DNA from: JAJFJD01 sp965228425
GTDB taxonomy: Bacteria > Pseudomonadota > Alphaproteobacteria > UBA8366
Length of the DNA: 64,000 nucleotides
Direction: 5' to 3'
Assembly (NCBI GenBank): GCA_965228425.1
Contig: OZ245815.1
Location: 2,728,001 to 2,792,000, forward strand
The notes beneath the pieces were generated by a model, which worked only from the letters and a program-made list of their open reading frames with translations, searched no databases and was not told the origin of the DNA. Each line of letters begins with the position of its first letter. The first letter of the stretch is position 1. Below, in pieces: positions 28,105-36,306 of the stretch. The position numbers and the translations under genes are program-made.

Positions 28105-28485
28105 ATGATCGAACCGGGACTCTATAATTACTGGATCGTCGTGTTTTTGATGATGGCCGGACTCTACGTGGTTATCGCGCGCGGCAACCTGGTGAAAAAG
28201 ATCGTCGGCCTGAACGTCTTCCAGGCCTCGGTCTTTCTGTTCTACATCACCATGGGCAAGGTCGAAGGCGGCACCGCGCCGATCCTCGCCGAGGGGTATA
28301 GCGCTTACTCCAATCCGCTGCCGCATGTCTTGATCCTTACCGCGATTGTCGTTGGCGTCGCGACGACGGCGTTGGGACTTGCGCTGGTGGTTCGCATCCA
28401 GGAGGCCTACGGGTCGATCGAGGAAGACGAGCTGGACGAAAAAGACGACGAAACTGAAGAAGCCGGGCGGGACGAGCAATCGTGA
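28105..28485 (+). CDS. mrpC: Mrp-type antiporter subunit C (NuoK-like)
   Basis: A 126-residue NuoK-like subunit: three helices (about 9-25, 32-55 and 72-96) with the signature VIARGNLVKKIVGLNVFQASVFLFYI and HVLILTAIVVGVATTALGLALVVRIQEAYGSIEEDE. The C-terminal tail is strongly acidic (EEDELDEKDDETEEAG), longer than in many homologues. It overlaps mrpD by GTGA. Confidence 0.92.
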   Translation: MIEPGLYNYWIVVFLMMAGLYVVIARGNLVKKIVGLNVFQASVFLFYITMGKVEGGTAPILAEGYSAYSNPLPHVLILTAIVVGVATTALGLALVVRIQEAYGSIEEDELDEKDDETEEAGRDEQS

Positions 28486-29963
28486 CGATGTCGAATTTGC
28501 CTGCCCTTCAGATCGTCGTGCCGCTTCTGGCCGGTCCGCTTTGCGTTCTCCTGCGGCGCGAAGACATCAGCTACGGCATAGCGTTAGTCGCATCCTGGGC
28601 GTCGTTTGTCATGTCCGTCCTGCTCCTGGTGACGGTGCTCGAGAGCGGAACGATATCCTTTGCGATGGGAGGCTGGGAGCCGCCTTGGGGCATCGAGTAC
28701 CGGATCGACAGCGTCAACGCCTATGTTTTGTTGATCGTCGCGGCCATCGGCGCGATGGTCATCACCTATGCCCGGCCGAGCATCGCCTATGAAGTAGAGC
28801 CCGAACGCCGGTATCTGTTCTACACAGCCTATCTGCTGTGCTTGTCTGGGCTGTTGGGTGTCACGATTACCGGTGATGCCTTCAACGTTTTCGTCTTCCT
28901 CGAAATTTCCTCGCTCTCGTCCTATGTGCTGATCAGCCTCGGCCGTGACCGCAGGGCGTTGACCGCAGCCTATCGTTATCTGATTTTCGGGACGATCGGG
29001 GCGACCTTCTACCTGATTGGCGTCGGCCTGCTGTATCAGGTGACCGGCACGCTGAATATGGCGGATCTCGCCGAGCGGGTCTCGACCGTTACCGACAGCC
29101 GGACCGTCCGCGTCGCTTTCGCTTTCATGGTGGTTGGGATCGGGATGAAGGCCGCGTTGTTCCCGCTCCATATCTGGCTGCCCAACGCCTATGCCTACGC
29201 ACCATCGGTGGTGACCGCATTCCTGGCGGCAACGGCGACGAAAGTGTCGATCTATCTGCTGTTGCGCGTTTATTTCACGATCTTCGGCACGCCCTTCGCA
29301 ATCCAGACCATGGGATTGGGCGATGCCCTGTTGCCGTCAGCGATCCTTGCCATGTTCGTGGGCTCGGCGGTTGCGATCTTTCAGCCGGATGTCAAACGGT
29401 TGCTGGCATATTCCAGCGTCTCGCAGATCGGCTACATGGTTCTCGGAGTCGGCATCGCGACCACGGTCGGTTTGACCGCCGGCATTCTGCATCTCTTCAA
29501 TCACGCGCTGATAAAGGGCGTGTTGTTCATGGCGATGGGATGCGTATTCCTGCGCGTGGGATCGGTGCGCCTGGAGGCAATGCGCGGAATCGGCAGGACG
29601 ATGCCGTGGACGATGGGTGCCTTCGTGGTCGGTGGATTGAGTTTGATCGGTGTACCCGCGACCGTCGGTTTCATCTCCAAATGGTACCTAATCCTAGCGG
29701 CCATTGAGCGCGATTGGTGGTTTGTCGCCGGCTTGATCCCGGCATCGTCATTGTTGGCGATCATTTACGTCTGGCGTGTCATTGAGGTTGCGTATTTCCG
29801 ACCGCCGTCCGACGCCGTGGTAGCGGCCAAGGAAGCGCCGCTTTCGATGCTGATTCCCATTTGGGTGCTGGTTGCCGCCAACGTGTATTTCGGCTTGGAT
29901 ACGCGGGTGAGCGTCGGGATCGCCGAGCAGGCCGCGCAAAGCTTGATGGGAGGCGGTCCATGA
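28482..29963 (+). CDS. mrpD: Mrp-type antiporter subunit D (ND4-like), first copy
   Basis: A 493-residue proton/cation-translocating subunit with about 14 membrane helices. The key charged residues of the antiporter-like fold are visible: Glu in NVFVFLEISSLSSYVLIS, Lys in GIGMKAALFPLHIWLPNA, Lys in ATATKVSIYLLLRV and Lys in FQPDVKRLLAYSSVSQIGYM. The sequence is closest to MrpD-type subunits. It starts with GTG overlapping the mrpC stop and ends overlapping the next antiporter-like gene by ATGA. Two further, clearly different ND4/ND5-like genes follow in the same operon. Confidence 0.92.
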   Translation: MTMSNLPALQIVVPLLAGPLCVLLRREDISYGIALVASWASFVMSVLLLVTVLESGTISFAMGGWEPPWGIEYRIDSVNAYVLLIVAAIGAMVITYARPSIAYEVEPERRYLFYTAYLLCLSGLLGVTITGDAFNVFVFLEISSLSSYVLISLGRDRRALTAAYRYLIFGTIGATFYLIGVGLLYQVTGTLNMADLAERVSTVTDSRTVRVAFAFMVVGIGMKAALFPLHIWLPNAYAYAPSVVTAFLAATATKVSIYLLLRVYFTIFGTPFAIQTMGLGDALLPSAILAMFVGSAVAIFQPDVKRLLAYSSVSQIGYMVLGVGIATTVGLTAGILHLFNHALIKGVLFMAMGCVFLRVGSVRLEAMRGIGRTMPWTMGAFVVGGLSLIGVPATVGFISKWYLILAAIERDWWFVAGLIPASSLLAIIYVWRVIEVAYFRPPSDAVVAAKEAPLSMLIPIWVLVAANVYFGLDTRVSVGIAEQAAQSLMGGGP

Positions 29964-31420
29964 CGCCCGCCGAGTTGATGATTTGGGCGCTTGCCATACC
30001 GTCGATCGGGACGGTGCTTATTCTGATGTCTGATGGCCGGCCCAATCAGCGAGAAACCGTGACCCTGTTGACAGCCGCTTGCCTGTTCGCGGTCGTGGTC
30101 TTGCTGGTGCCATCCGTCTACGCGGGCGAACGGCCGGACGTCACCTTGTTCACGATGTTGCCGGGTCTCGGGATCCGGCTAACGCTGGAGCCGCTGGGCA
30201 TGATGTTCGCCTGCGTCGCGTCCGGTTTGTGGATTTTGAACTCGATCTATTCGATCGGCTACATGCGGGCCAAGAAGGAGGGGCATCAGACCCGATTCTA
30301 CGCCTGCTTCGCCATCGCGATCGCCAGCGCCATGGGCATATCCATGTCCGGCAACATGCTGACGCTGTTCCTGTTCTACGAAATCCTGACGTTATCGACC
30401 TATCCGTTGGTCGCCCATCATGGCGACGAACAAGCAGTGCGGTCGGGTCGAACGTATCTCGGTATCCTGCTCGGTACGTCGATCCTATTCCTGCTCGGCG
30501 CCACCATCTGGACATGGGCGGCGGCCGGCACCCTGGACTTTGCAGAAGGCGGCATCCTGAACGGTAAGATCGAGGGGCCGCTGATCGGCGTGCTGCTGTT
30601 CCTGTACATGTACGGCATCGGCAAGGCGGCGTTGATGCCGATCCACCGATGGCTTCCCGCGGCGATGGTCGCGCCGACGCCGGTCAGCGCGCTGCTGCAT
30701 GCCGTTGCCGTCGTGAAGGCCGGCGTCTTCACGGTGCTAAAGGTGATCGTCTACATATTCGGCGCGGATTTCCTGCGTGAAAGCGGCTACGCCGACTGGC
30801 TGATGTATCTCGCCGGCGCTTCGCTGTTGCTGGCATCCATCGTTGCGCTGACCAAGGACAATCTGAAGGCGCGGCTGGCGTATTCGACGGTGAGCCAGCT
30901 TGCCTATGTTGTACTCGGCGCGGCGCTGTTGATGCCGTTGAGCATTGTCGGCGGCGCGATGCACATCGCGATGCATGCTTTCGGCAAGATCACCTTGTTC
31001 TTCTGTGCCGGCGCGATCTACGTGGCGAGCGGCAAGACCGAGATCAGCGACATGGACGGGATCGGCCGGCGGATGCCGGTGACGGTCGCGGCATTTTGTA
31101 TCGGGGCGCTGAGCGTCATCGGGTTGCCGCCGTTCGGCGGGGCGTGGAGCAAGTATTTCCTGGCGCTTGGGGCGATGGACGCGGGACATGTGGTCTTCGT
31201 CGCGGTCTTCATGATCTCGTCCCTGTTGAACGTCGCCTATCTAATGCCGATCGTCGCGCGAGGGTTCTTCGCCGGCAGCGATGACGGGGAAGGGATTCGC
31301 GAAGCGCCGATGTTCTGTGTCGTGCCGCTGTGTTTGACCGCTTTCGGCTGCTTGCTGTTGTTCTTCTTTGCCGACGATCTTTACACGTTACTGGCGCCGA
31401 TCGGAGGAGGGCCCGGGTAA
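29960..31420 (+). CDS. ND5/NuoL-MrpA-like antiporter subunit, second copy
   Basis: A 486-residue antiporter-like subunit. The Glu in LFLFYEILTLSTYPLV, the Lys in GIGKAALMPIHRWLPAAM and PVSALLHAVAVVKAGVF (His and Lys of the channel) identify a NuoL/MrpA-type protein rather than MrpD; the last helices are shorter than in MrpA, and the MrpA C-terminal extension is missing. That extension appears to be the separate DUF4040 gene earlier in the operon. Start ATG 29960 overlaps the mrpD stop (ATGA); the frame is open upstream, but that part is inside mrpD in another frame. It ends in a TAATG junction with the small gene downstream. Confidence 0.9.
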   Translation: MTPAELMIWALAIPSIGTVLILMSDGRPNQRETVTLLTAACLFAVVVLLVPSVYAGERPDVTLFTMLPGLGIRLTLEPLGMMFACVASGLWILNSIYSIGYMRAKKEGHQTRFYACFAIAIASAMGISMSGNMLTLFLFYEILTLSTYPLVAHHGDEQAVRSGRTYLGILLGTSILFLLGATIWTWAAAGTLDFAEGGILNGKIEGPLIGVLLFLYMYGIGKAALMPIHRWLPAAMVAPTPVSALLHAVAVVKAGVFTVLKVIVYIFGADFLRESGYADWLMYLAGASLLLASIVALTKDNLKARLAYSTVSQLAYVVLGAALLMPLSIVGGAMHIAMHAFGKITLFFCAGAIYVASGKTEISDMDGIGRRMPVTVAAFCIGALSVIGLPPFGGAWSKYFLALGAMDAGHVVFVAVFMISSLLNVAYLMPIVARGFFAGSDDGEGIREAPMFCVVPLCLTAFGCLLLFFFADDLYTLLAPIGGGPG

Positions 31421-31668
31421 TGGATGATGAGAAGAAATACTGGTTGGACGAGCCCAACAACGTCAAGAAGGTCTTCTGGGCGGTGTGCCTGTTGTGCGCT
31501 GCGGTCTTCGTGGCCGATGCCTTCTATCACAAACATATCCATTTCGATGCCGAAGGGTGGTTCGGCTTCTACGGTATTTTCGGATTCGTCGCCTGCGTCG
31601 GTCTCGTTCTTGCCGCGAAGGTGTTGCGCAAAATCCTGATCCGCCCGGAAGATTATTACGATGACTGA
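31420..31668 (+). CDS. Small two-TM protein inside the Mrp operon
   Basis: An 82-residue protein I do not recognise. It has two membrane segments (about 18-34, KVFWAVCLLCAAVFVADAF, and 47-66, FGFYGIFGFVACVGLVLAAK) linked by a His-rich turn (YHKHIHFDAEGW), then KVLRKILIRPEDYYDD. The end motif with Arg-Pro-Glu-Asp-Tyr-Tyr suggests a conserved family seen beside such operons, but this is inference. The gene is coupled at both ends: TAATG to the NuoL-like gene and an 8-base overlap with the third antiporter subunit. It is therefore probably a structural or assembly subunit of the complex. Confidence 0.75.
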   Translation: MDDEKKYWLDEPNNVKKVFWAVCLLCAAVFVADAFYHKHIHFDAEGWFGFYGIFGFVACVGLVLAAKVLRKILIRPEDYYDD

Positions 31669-33352
31669 CCTCATCTCGCCGGGCCTGATCCTCATCGCGG
31701 GGGCGGCGTTGCTGCCGCTGCTGCGGGGTTATTGGCAGCGCGGGTTCATGTTGGTGCTTCCGGTGATCGGATTCTGGCAGACACTAATGCTGGAGCCCGG
31801 CGCCCACGGCACGATCGATTTGTTCGGCGTGACGCTGACGACCCTCCGGGTCGATACGCTAAGCCTCGTTTTCGGGTATATCTTCCACATCGCCGCCTTT
31901 CTATCGGCCATCTATGCGCTTCATGTGCGGGACACGGTGCAGCATGTCGCCGGCATGGCCTATGCCGGTGCTGCGATCGGCGCGGTTTTCGCCGGCGACC
32001 TGATCACGTTATTCGTCTACTGGGAACTGACCGCCGTCACGTCGGTGTTCCTGATTTGGGCACGCCGGGAGGAAAACTCGTACCACACGGGTCTCCGGTA
32101 CCTCGTCATTCAGGTTGGTTCCGGCGTCGTTCTGCTGGCGGGCATCGTTATTCATCAGCAACAGACCGGCAGTATCGCGTTTTCCAAGCTCACGCTCGGC
32201 GAATTGGGGCCGACGCTGATATTCCTCGCGTTCGGTGTGAAATGCGCCTTTCCGCTGTTGCATAACTGGCTGCAGGATTCCTATCCGGAAGCCACGGTGA
32301 CGGGGACGGTCTTTCTCAGCGCGTTTACCACCAAACTTGCCGTTTACGCCTTGGCGCGCAGTTTTGCCGGGACGGAAATGCTGATCTGGATCGGCGCGAC
32401 GATGACCGCTTTTCCGATCTTCTATGCGGTTATCGAAAACGATTTGCGCCGCGTCCTGGCCTACAGCCTGAACAACCAGCTCGGTTTCATGGTGGTCGGG
32501 ATCGGCATCGGTACGGAGTTGTCGCTCAACGGCACGGCGGCGCACGCGTTCTGTCACATCCTCTACAAAGCGCTGCTTTTCATGTCGATGGGGGCGGTGC
32601 TGCTCCGCACGGGAACGGTGAAGGGGTCGGAACTGGGCGGCCTATATAAATCGATGCCCTGGACGACCGGGTTTTGCGTGGTCGGCGCGGCATCGATTTC
32701 GGCCTTTCCGCTGTTCAGCGGTTTTATCAGCAAGTCGATGATCATCACCGCGTCCGCCGACGGCGGGTATTGGTTTGTCTGGGGTGTGTTGTTGTTCGCA
32801 TCCGCGGGCGTGTTCCATCATTCGGGGATCAAGATCCCGTATTTCGCCTTCTTCGCCCATGACAGCGGCATCAGGGTCAAGGAGGCGCCCTTCAACATGT
32901 TGCTGGCGATGGCGATCGCGGCATTCCTCTGCATCGGGATCGGGGTGTATCCGGGGCCGCTTTACGCCATCCTGCCGTACCCTGTGGATTTCGTGCCGTA
33001 TACGGTCACTCATGTCATCACGCAGCTCCAGCTGCTGATGTTCTCTGCGCTCGCGTTCGCGGTTCTGATGCGATTCGGTATCTATCCGCCTGAATTGAAA
33101 TCGGTGAACTTGGATACCGATTGGTTCTATCGACGGTTGGCGCCAAGGGCCGTTCGGGCGATCTGGGACGGCGCGACGTCGCTTCAGGGGCGTTTTGTGA
33201 GGGTGGTGGCCCGGGCGCTGAACCAATTCCTGGTGGTGGTGTTCCATTATCACGGTCCGGATGGCCTCTTGGCCCGGACATGGCAGATCGGGGGGGCCGC
33301 TCTGTGGGTGCTCGTCCTGCTCGGCGTACTCTTGATCGTCTATTTCGTCTAG
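31661..33352 (+). CDS. MrpD/ND4-like antiporter subunit, third copy
   Basis: A 563-residue antiporter-like subunit, larger than the other two. Visible channel residues: Glu in TLFVYWELTAVTSVFLIW, Lys in AFGVKCAFPLLHNWLQDSYPEATVTGT, Lys in SAFTTKLAVYALARSF, His in AAHAFCHILYKALLF. The ~70 C-terminal residues form an extra amphipathic stretch and a last membrane helix (GGAALWVLVLLGVLLIVYFV). It closes the operon. Its TAG stop shares a CTAG palindrome with the stop of the convergent histidine kinase gene. Confidence 0.9.
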   Translation: MTDLISPGLILIAGAALLPLLRGYWQRGFMLVLPVIGFWQTLMLEPGAHGTIDLFGVTLTTLRVDTLSLVFGYIFHIAAFLSAIYALHVRDTVQHVAGMAYAGAAIGAVFAGDLITLFVYWELTAVTSVFLIWARREENSYHTGLRYLVIQVGSGVVLLAGIVIHQQQTGSIAFSKLTLGELGPTLIFLAFGVKCAFPLLHNWLQDSYPEATVTGTVFLSAFTTKLAVYALARSFAGTEMLIWIGATMTAFPIFYAVIENDLRRVLAYSLNNQLGFMVVGIGIGTELSLNGTAAHAFCHILYKALLFMSMGAVLLRTGTVKGSELGGLYKSMPWTTGFCVVGAASISAFPLFSGFISKSMIITASADGGYWFVWGVLLFASAGVFHHSGIKIPYFAFFAHDSGIRVKEAPFNMLLAMAIAAFLCIGIGVYPGPLYAILPYPVDFVPYTVTHVITQLQLLMFSALAFAVLMRFGIYPPELKSVNLDTDWFYRRLAPRAVRAIWDGATSLQGRFVRVVARALNQFLVVVFHYHGPDGLLARTWQIGGAALWVLVLLGVLLIVYFV

Positions 33353-36108
33353 GCGGTCTTGACGGTCTTCTCGCCGGCGTCCCGGCTGGGAAAGGACACC
33401 GTTGCGGTCGTCCCCTTGCCCTGTTGGCTGGTCAGGTCGAACCAGCCTCCGTGCAATTCGACAAGGGACTTGACGATCGGCAGCCCGAGACCGGTTCCAG
33501 CCTGTGCCGACGTTTGGGCGCTGCCGGCCTGGCCGAACGGTTGCAGAACCTTTTCCAGATCCTTTTCCTTGATCCCGATACCCGTATCGGACACGGAAAG
33601 CTGAACGTTGCCGCTGTCGCCGAGGCGGGCAGACACGGTGACCTGCCCCAATGCTTCGGTGAACTTTATGGCGTTCGACAACAGGTTTAGCAGAACCTGG
33701 CGCAGCGCCCGCGGGTCGGCGTAGACCGACGGAATGTCGGATGCGATATCGATCGAAAGTGTCAATTGCTGGCGCTCGAGTTGACCGCGCACCACTTGCG
33801 CCGCTTCGCGGACGGCTTTGCTTAGGTCGATGTGCTCGGGATGGATATCCTGGCGTCCGGCCTCGATCTTGGACATATCCAATATGTCGGTGATCATATC
33901 CAAGAGGTGGCGTCCGCTCGCCGTTATATCGCCGACGTAGTTGTTGTATTTTTCGTGTCCCAAGGGACCGAAGGTTTCGCGCGAGAGGACCTCGGAAAAG
34001 CCAATGATCGCATTCAACGGCGTCCGCAGTTCGTGGCTCATTTTGGCAAGGAATTCGGACTTGGCCCGGTTCGCCGCTTCGGCGACCGTTACGGCATTGC
34101 GCAAGCGTTCCTCCGCGTTCTTTCGTTCGGTGACGTCGACCAACGTGCCCTGGACGGCGCGGACACCGCGCCAATTCACCACACGCGCCGACCGCTGCAG
34201 CCAAATCGTGCTGCCGTCCTTACGACGGGCCTCGTATTCGAAAAGCGATGGGGCAGGGCGACCGGACATCCGGTCGCGGCCGTATTGAGCGATTCGCTCG
34301 CGCTCGTGCGGAGCGACGAGATGCACGACGCTGCCGATTTTCATCAGTTCCTCGGCGCTGTCGTATCCGAAAATGTCGGCGAGGGCCTGATTGATGAAGA
34401 GCAGTTGTCCGTAGCGCGTAATGTTGATTCCGACGATCGAATTCTCGATCAGGCTTCGATAGTTTTCCTCGCTTTCGCGCAGCGCGCGCTCGGCTTCCTT
34501 TCGCTTACTGATGTCGTGTCGGATTGCGACCGTCCCGCCGTCCGATACCTTTCGGTAAGACGAGAGAATCCATCGATTGCCCGAATGATGCGTTTCAACA
34601 TTCTGCGCGGAATTTCGGTATTGGTGAATCCGCTCTTCGATCCACGTTTCTTCTTGGTTGATCGCGTCGGGCACCATGCCGCTTGCAACGGACTCTCGGA
34701 TTTGCTCCTCGAAGGTGTGCCCGGGCGTGTGCAGCGCGGTCTGCCATGGATAGAGGTTCAAAGTCGCCTGATTGCAGAAGACCAGTTCCTCGTCTCTGTT
34801 GTAAAACGCGACGCTGGCAGGCAGCGCATGCAACGTTTCGTGCAGTAATTGACGGGAGGTTTCCGATTTCTTTTCCGCCTGTTTGATGTCGGTGATGTCG
34901 GTATAGGTCGCGACGTAACCGCCCGACGGGACGGGGTTCCGGCGGACGTCGATGATGCGGCCATCCGGCTGCAGGCGTTCTTCGCGCTCCGGTCTGTCCG
35001 GGCCGTTGAGATATGCGATCCGTTCGTCGATACGGCTTTCCGGGTCCTCGGTCCCGTAGATGCCCGTCTTGGCGTATTCCAGCATAACCTCGCGCATTGG
35101 GATGCCGTCTTTCGGCAACTGTCCGGGATAGTAATGCAGGTCGAAGAACCGCTGATTGCAGGTAATAACCCGCATGTCCTCGTCGAACATCGCGAACCCC
35201 TGATCGATCGCGCGGAGGGTCATTTCGAGGACTCGCGATTTATCTTCGAGTGCCTGTTCGACGGCCTTGAACTTCGTGACGTTGATGCCGACGCATCCGA
35301 TTGCGGTGATGTCGCCGTTTGTATCGCGGATCGGAAATTTGGTGGTAAACGCCCGACCAACCGGCCCGTCCGGACCCGGGATCGCGTGTTCCTGAGATTG
35401 GAGCGTCCCGTCCTCGAGAACCTTCGGGTCGAGCTTTTCTTCGGCGATCGTGGAGAACCAAGGCATGACCTCTTCGGTGCGCCGGCCAATGAGGGCCGAT
35501 GCATTGACGCCATAGATCGATTCGAATGCCTTGTTGGCCGCCAGGAAGCGCTGGTCTGTATCCTTTATGTAGAGCGCGATCGGCGAATTGTCGAAAAACG
35601 CCTGAAGCCGGCCTTGGGATTCGGCATTTGCGGCGCGCAACTCGTTTTCCCGCTGCATCAAATCGGTTACGTCGGTGCGGATTCCCAACATGCCGCCGTC
35701 CGCTGTCCGGTAATTACGGCCGCGCAGCCATGTGCCGTCGGATAGCTGCATGTGCAACGGCTTGTCGCTCGCTTCTTGATGGAGTTTGAGGCGGCCTGAA
35801 GCCCATTCGTCGGGTCGGCCTCGTGCATCGACAACCTGGCCGCTCTCCGCGATGGCACGGGAAATTACGTTTAAATGCGTTCCCGGTGTCAGTAGCTCTG
35901 CGCTCTCGCTGAACAACGTCTTGTAGCGCTCGTTGCAAAATACGAGGCGTGCATCGGCATCGTATAGAACGATACCGTCGCGGCTCGTCTCCACGGCTTT
36001 TCGATACAGCGCCAAATCCCGTACGGCGTCGGAGCGGGCCGCGGTAAGGTCAGCGACCTGACCCTCAAGCTCCTTGACGCGTTGGCGCAGGCGTCTACTT
36101 TCATCCAT
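33349..36108 (-). CDS. Multi-PAS hybrid-free sensor histidine kinase
   Basis: A 919-residue soluble kinase with no membrane segment. An N-terminal coiled coil (about 1-30) is followed by five PAS domains, starting near residues 38, 165, 300, 432 and 560; the third is of the PAS_7 type (MTLRAIDQGFAMFDEDMRVITCN). Then come the dimerisation/phosphoacceptor domain with His692 (KMSHELRTPLNAIIGFSEVL) and an ATPase domain with N-box LLSNAIKF (Asn812), SDTGIGI and GTGLGLPIVKSL. No receiver domain and no neighbouring response regulator gene are present, so the partner is elsewhere. Signals are presumably cytoplasmic. It is convergent with the Mrp operon. Confidence 0.93.
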   Translation of the reverse strand: MDESRRLRQRVKELEGQVADLTAARSDAVRDLALYRKAVETSRDGIVLYDADARLVFCNERYKTLFSESAELLTPGTHLNVISRAIAESGQVVDARGRPDEWASGRLKLHQEASDKPLHMQLSDGTWLRGRNYRTADGGMLGIRTDVTDLMQRENELRAANAESQGRLQAFFDNSPIALYIKDTDQRFLAANKAFESIYGVNASALIGRRTEEVMPWFSTIAEEKLDPKVLEDGTLQSQEHAIPGPDGPVGRAFTTKFPIRDTNGDITAIGCVGINVTKFKAVEQALEDKSRVLEMTLRAIDQGFAMFDEDMRVITCNQRFFDLHYYPGQLPKDGIPMREVMLEYAKTGIYGTEDPESRIDERIAYLNGPDRPEREERLQPDGRIIDVRRNPVPSGGYVATYTDITDIKQAEKKSETSRQLLHETLHALPASVAFYNRDEELVFCNQATLNLYPWQTALHTPGHTFEEQIRESVASGMVPDAINQEETWIEERIHQYRNSAQNVETHHSGNRWILSSYRKVSDGGTVAIRHDISKRKEAERALRESEENYRSLIENSIVGINITRYGQLLFINQALADIFGYDSAEELMKIGSVVHLVAPHERERIAQYGRDRMSGRPAPSLFEYEARRKDGSTIWLQRSARVVNWRGVRAVQGTLVDVTERKNAEERLRNAVTVAEAANRAKSEFLAKMSHELRTPLNAIIGFSEVLSRETFGPLGHEKYNNYVGDITASGRHLLDMITDILDMSKIEAGRQDIHPEHIDLSKAVREAAQVVRGQLERQQLTLSIDIASDIPSVYADPRALRQVLLNLLSNAIKFTEALGQVTVSARLGDSGNVQLSVSDTGIGIKEKDLEKVLQPFGQAGSAQTSAQAGTGLGLPIVKSLVELHGGWFDLTSQQGKGTTATVSFPSRDAGEKTVKTA

Positions 36109-36306
36109 CAGATCTAACCGAAACCGTCGAATGCCACCCTAACCGGCGCGCGGGCGGAAATACCGCCGCAGGGCGTTTGCACGCGTTGCCTAAAGTAATT
36201 CCTGACTGGTTAACGTATCCTAAACCAGCGGACGGGAATTCGGCGAATATATTGATGTCTAAGTAGTTTTTTTGATGCACCAACCGACGAAAAGTTGAAA
36301 AGGTCA

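Noticed and set aside
32642..34204. A 520-residue minus-strand open frame spanning the Mrp operon end and the kinase gene
   Set aside because: It crosses two well-supported genes in the wrong frame and is Arg/Pro/Gly-rich without any recognisable segment.
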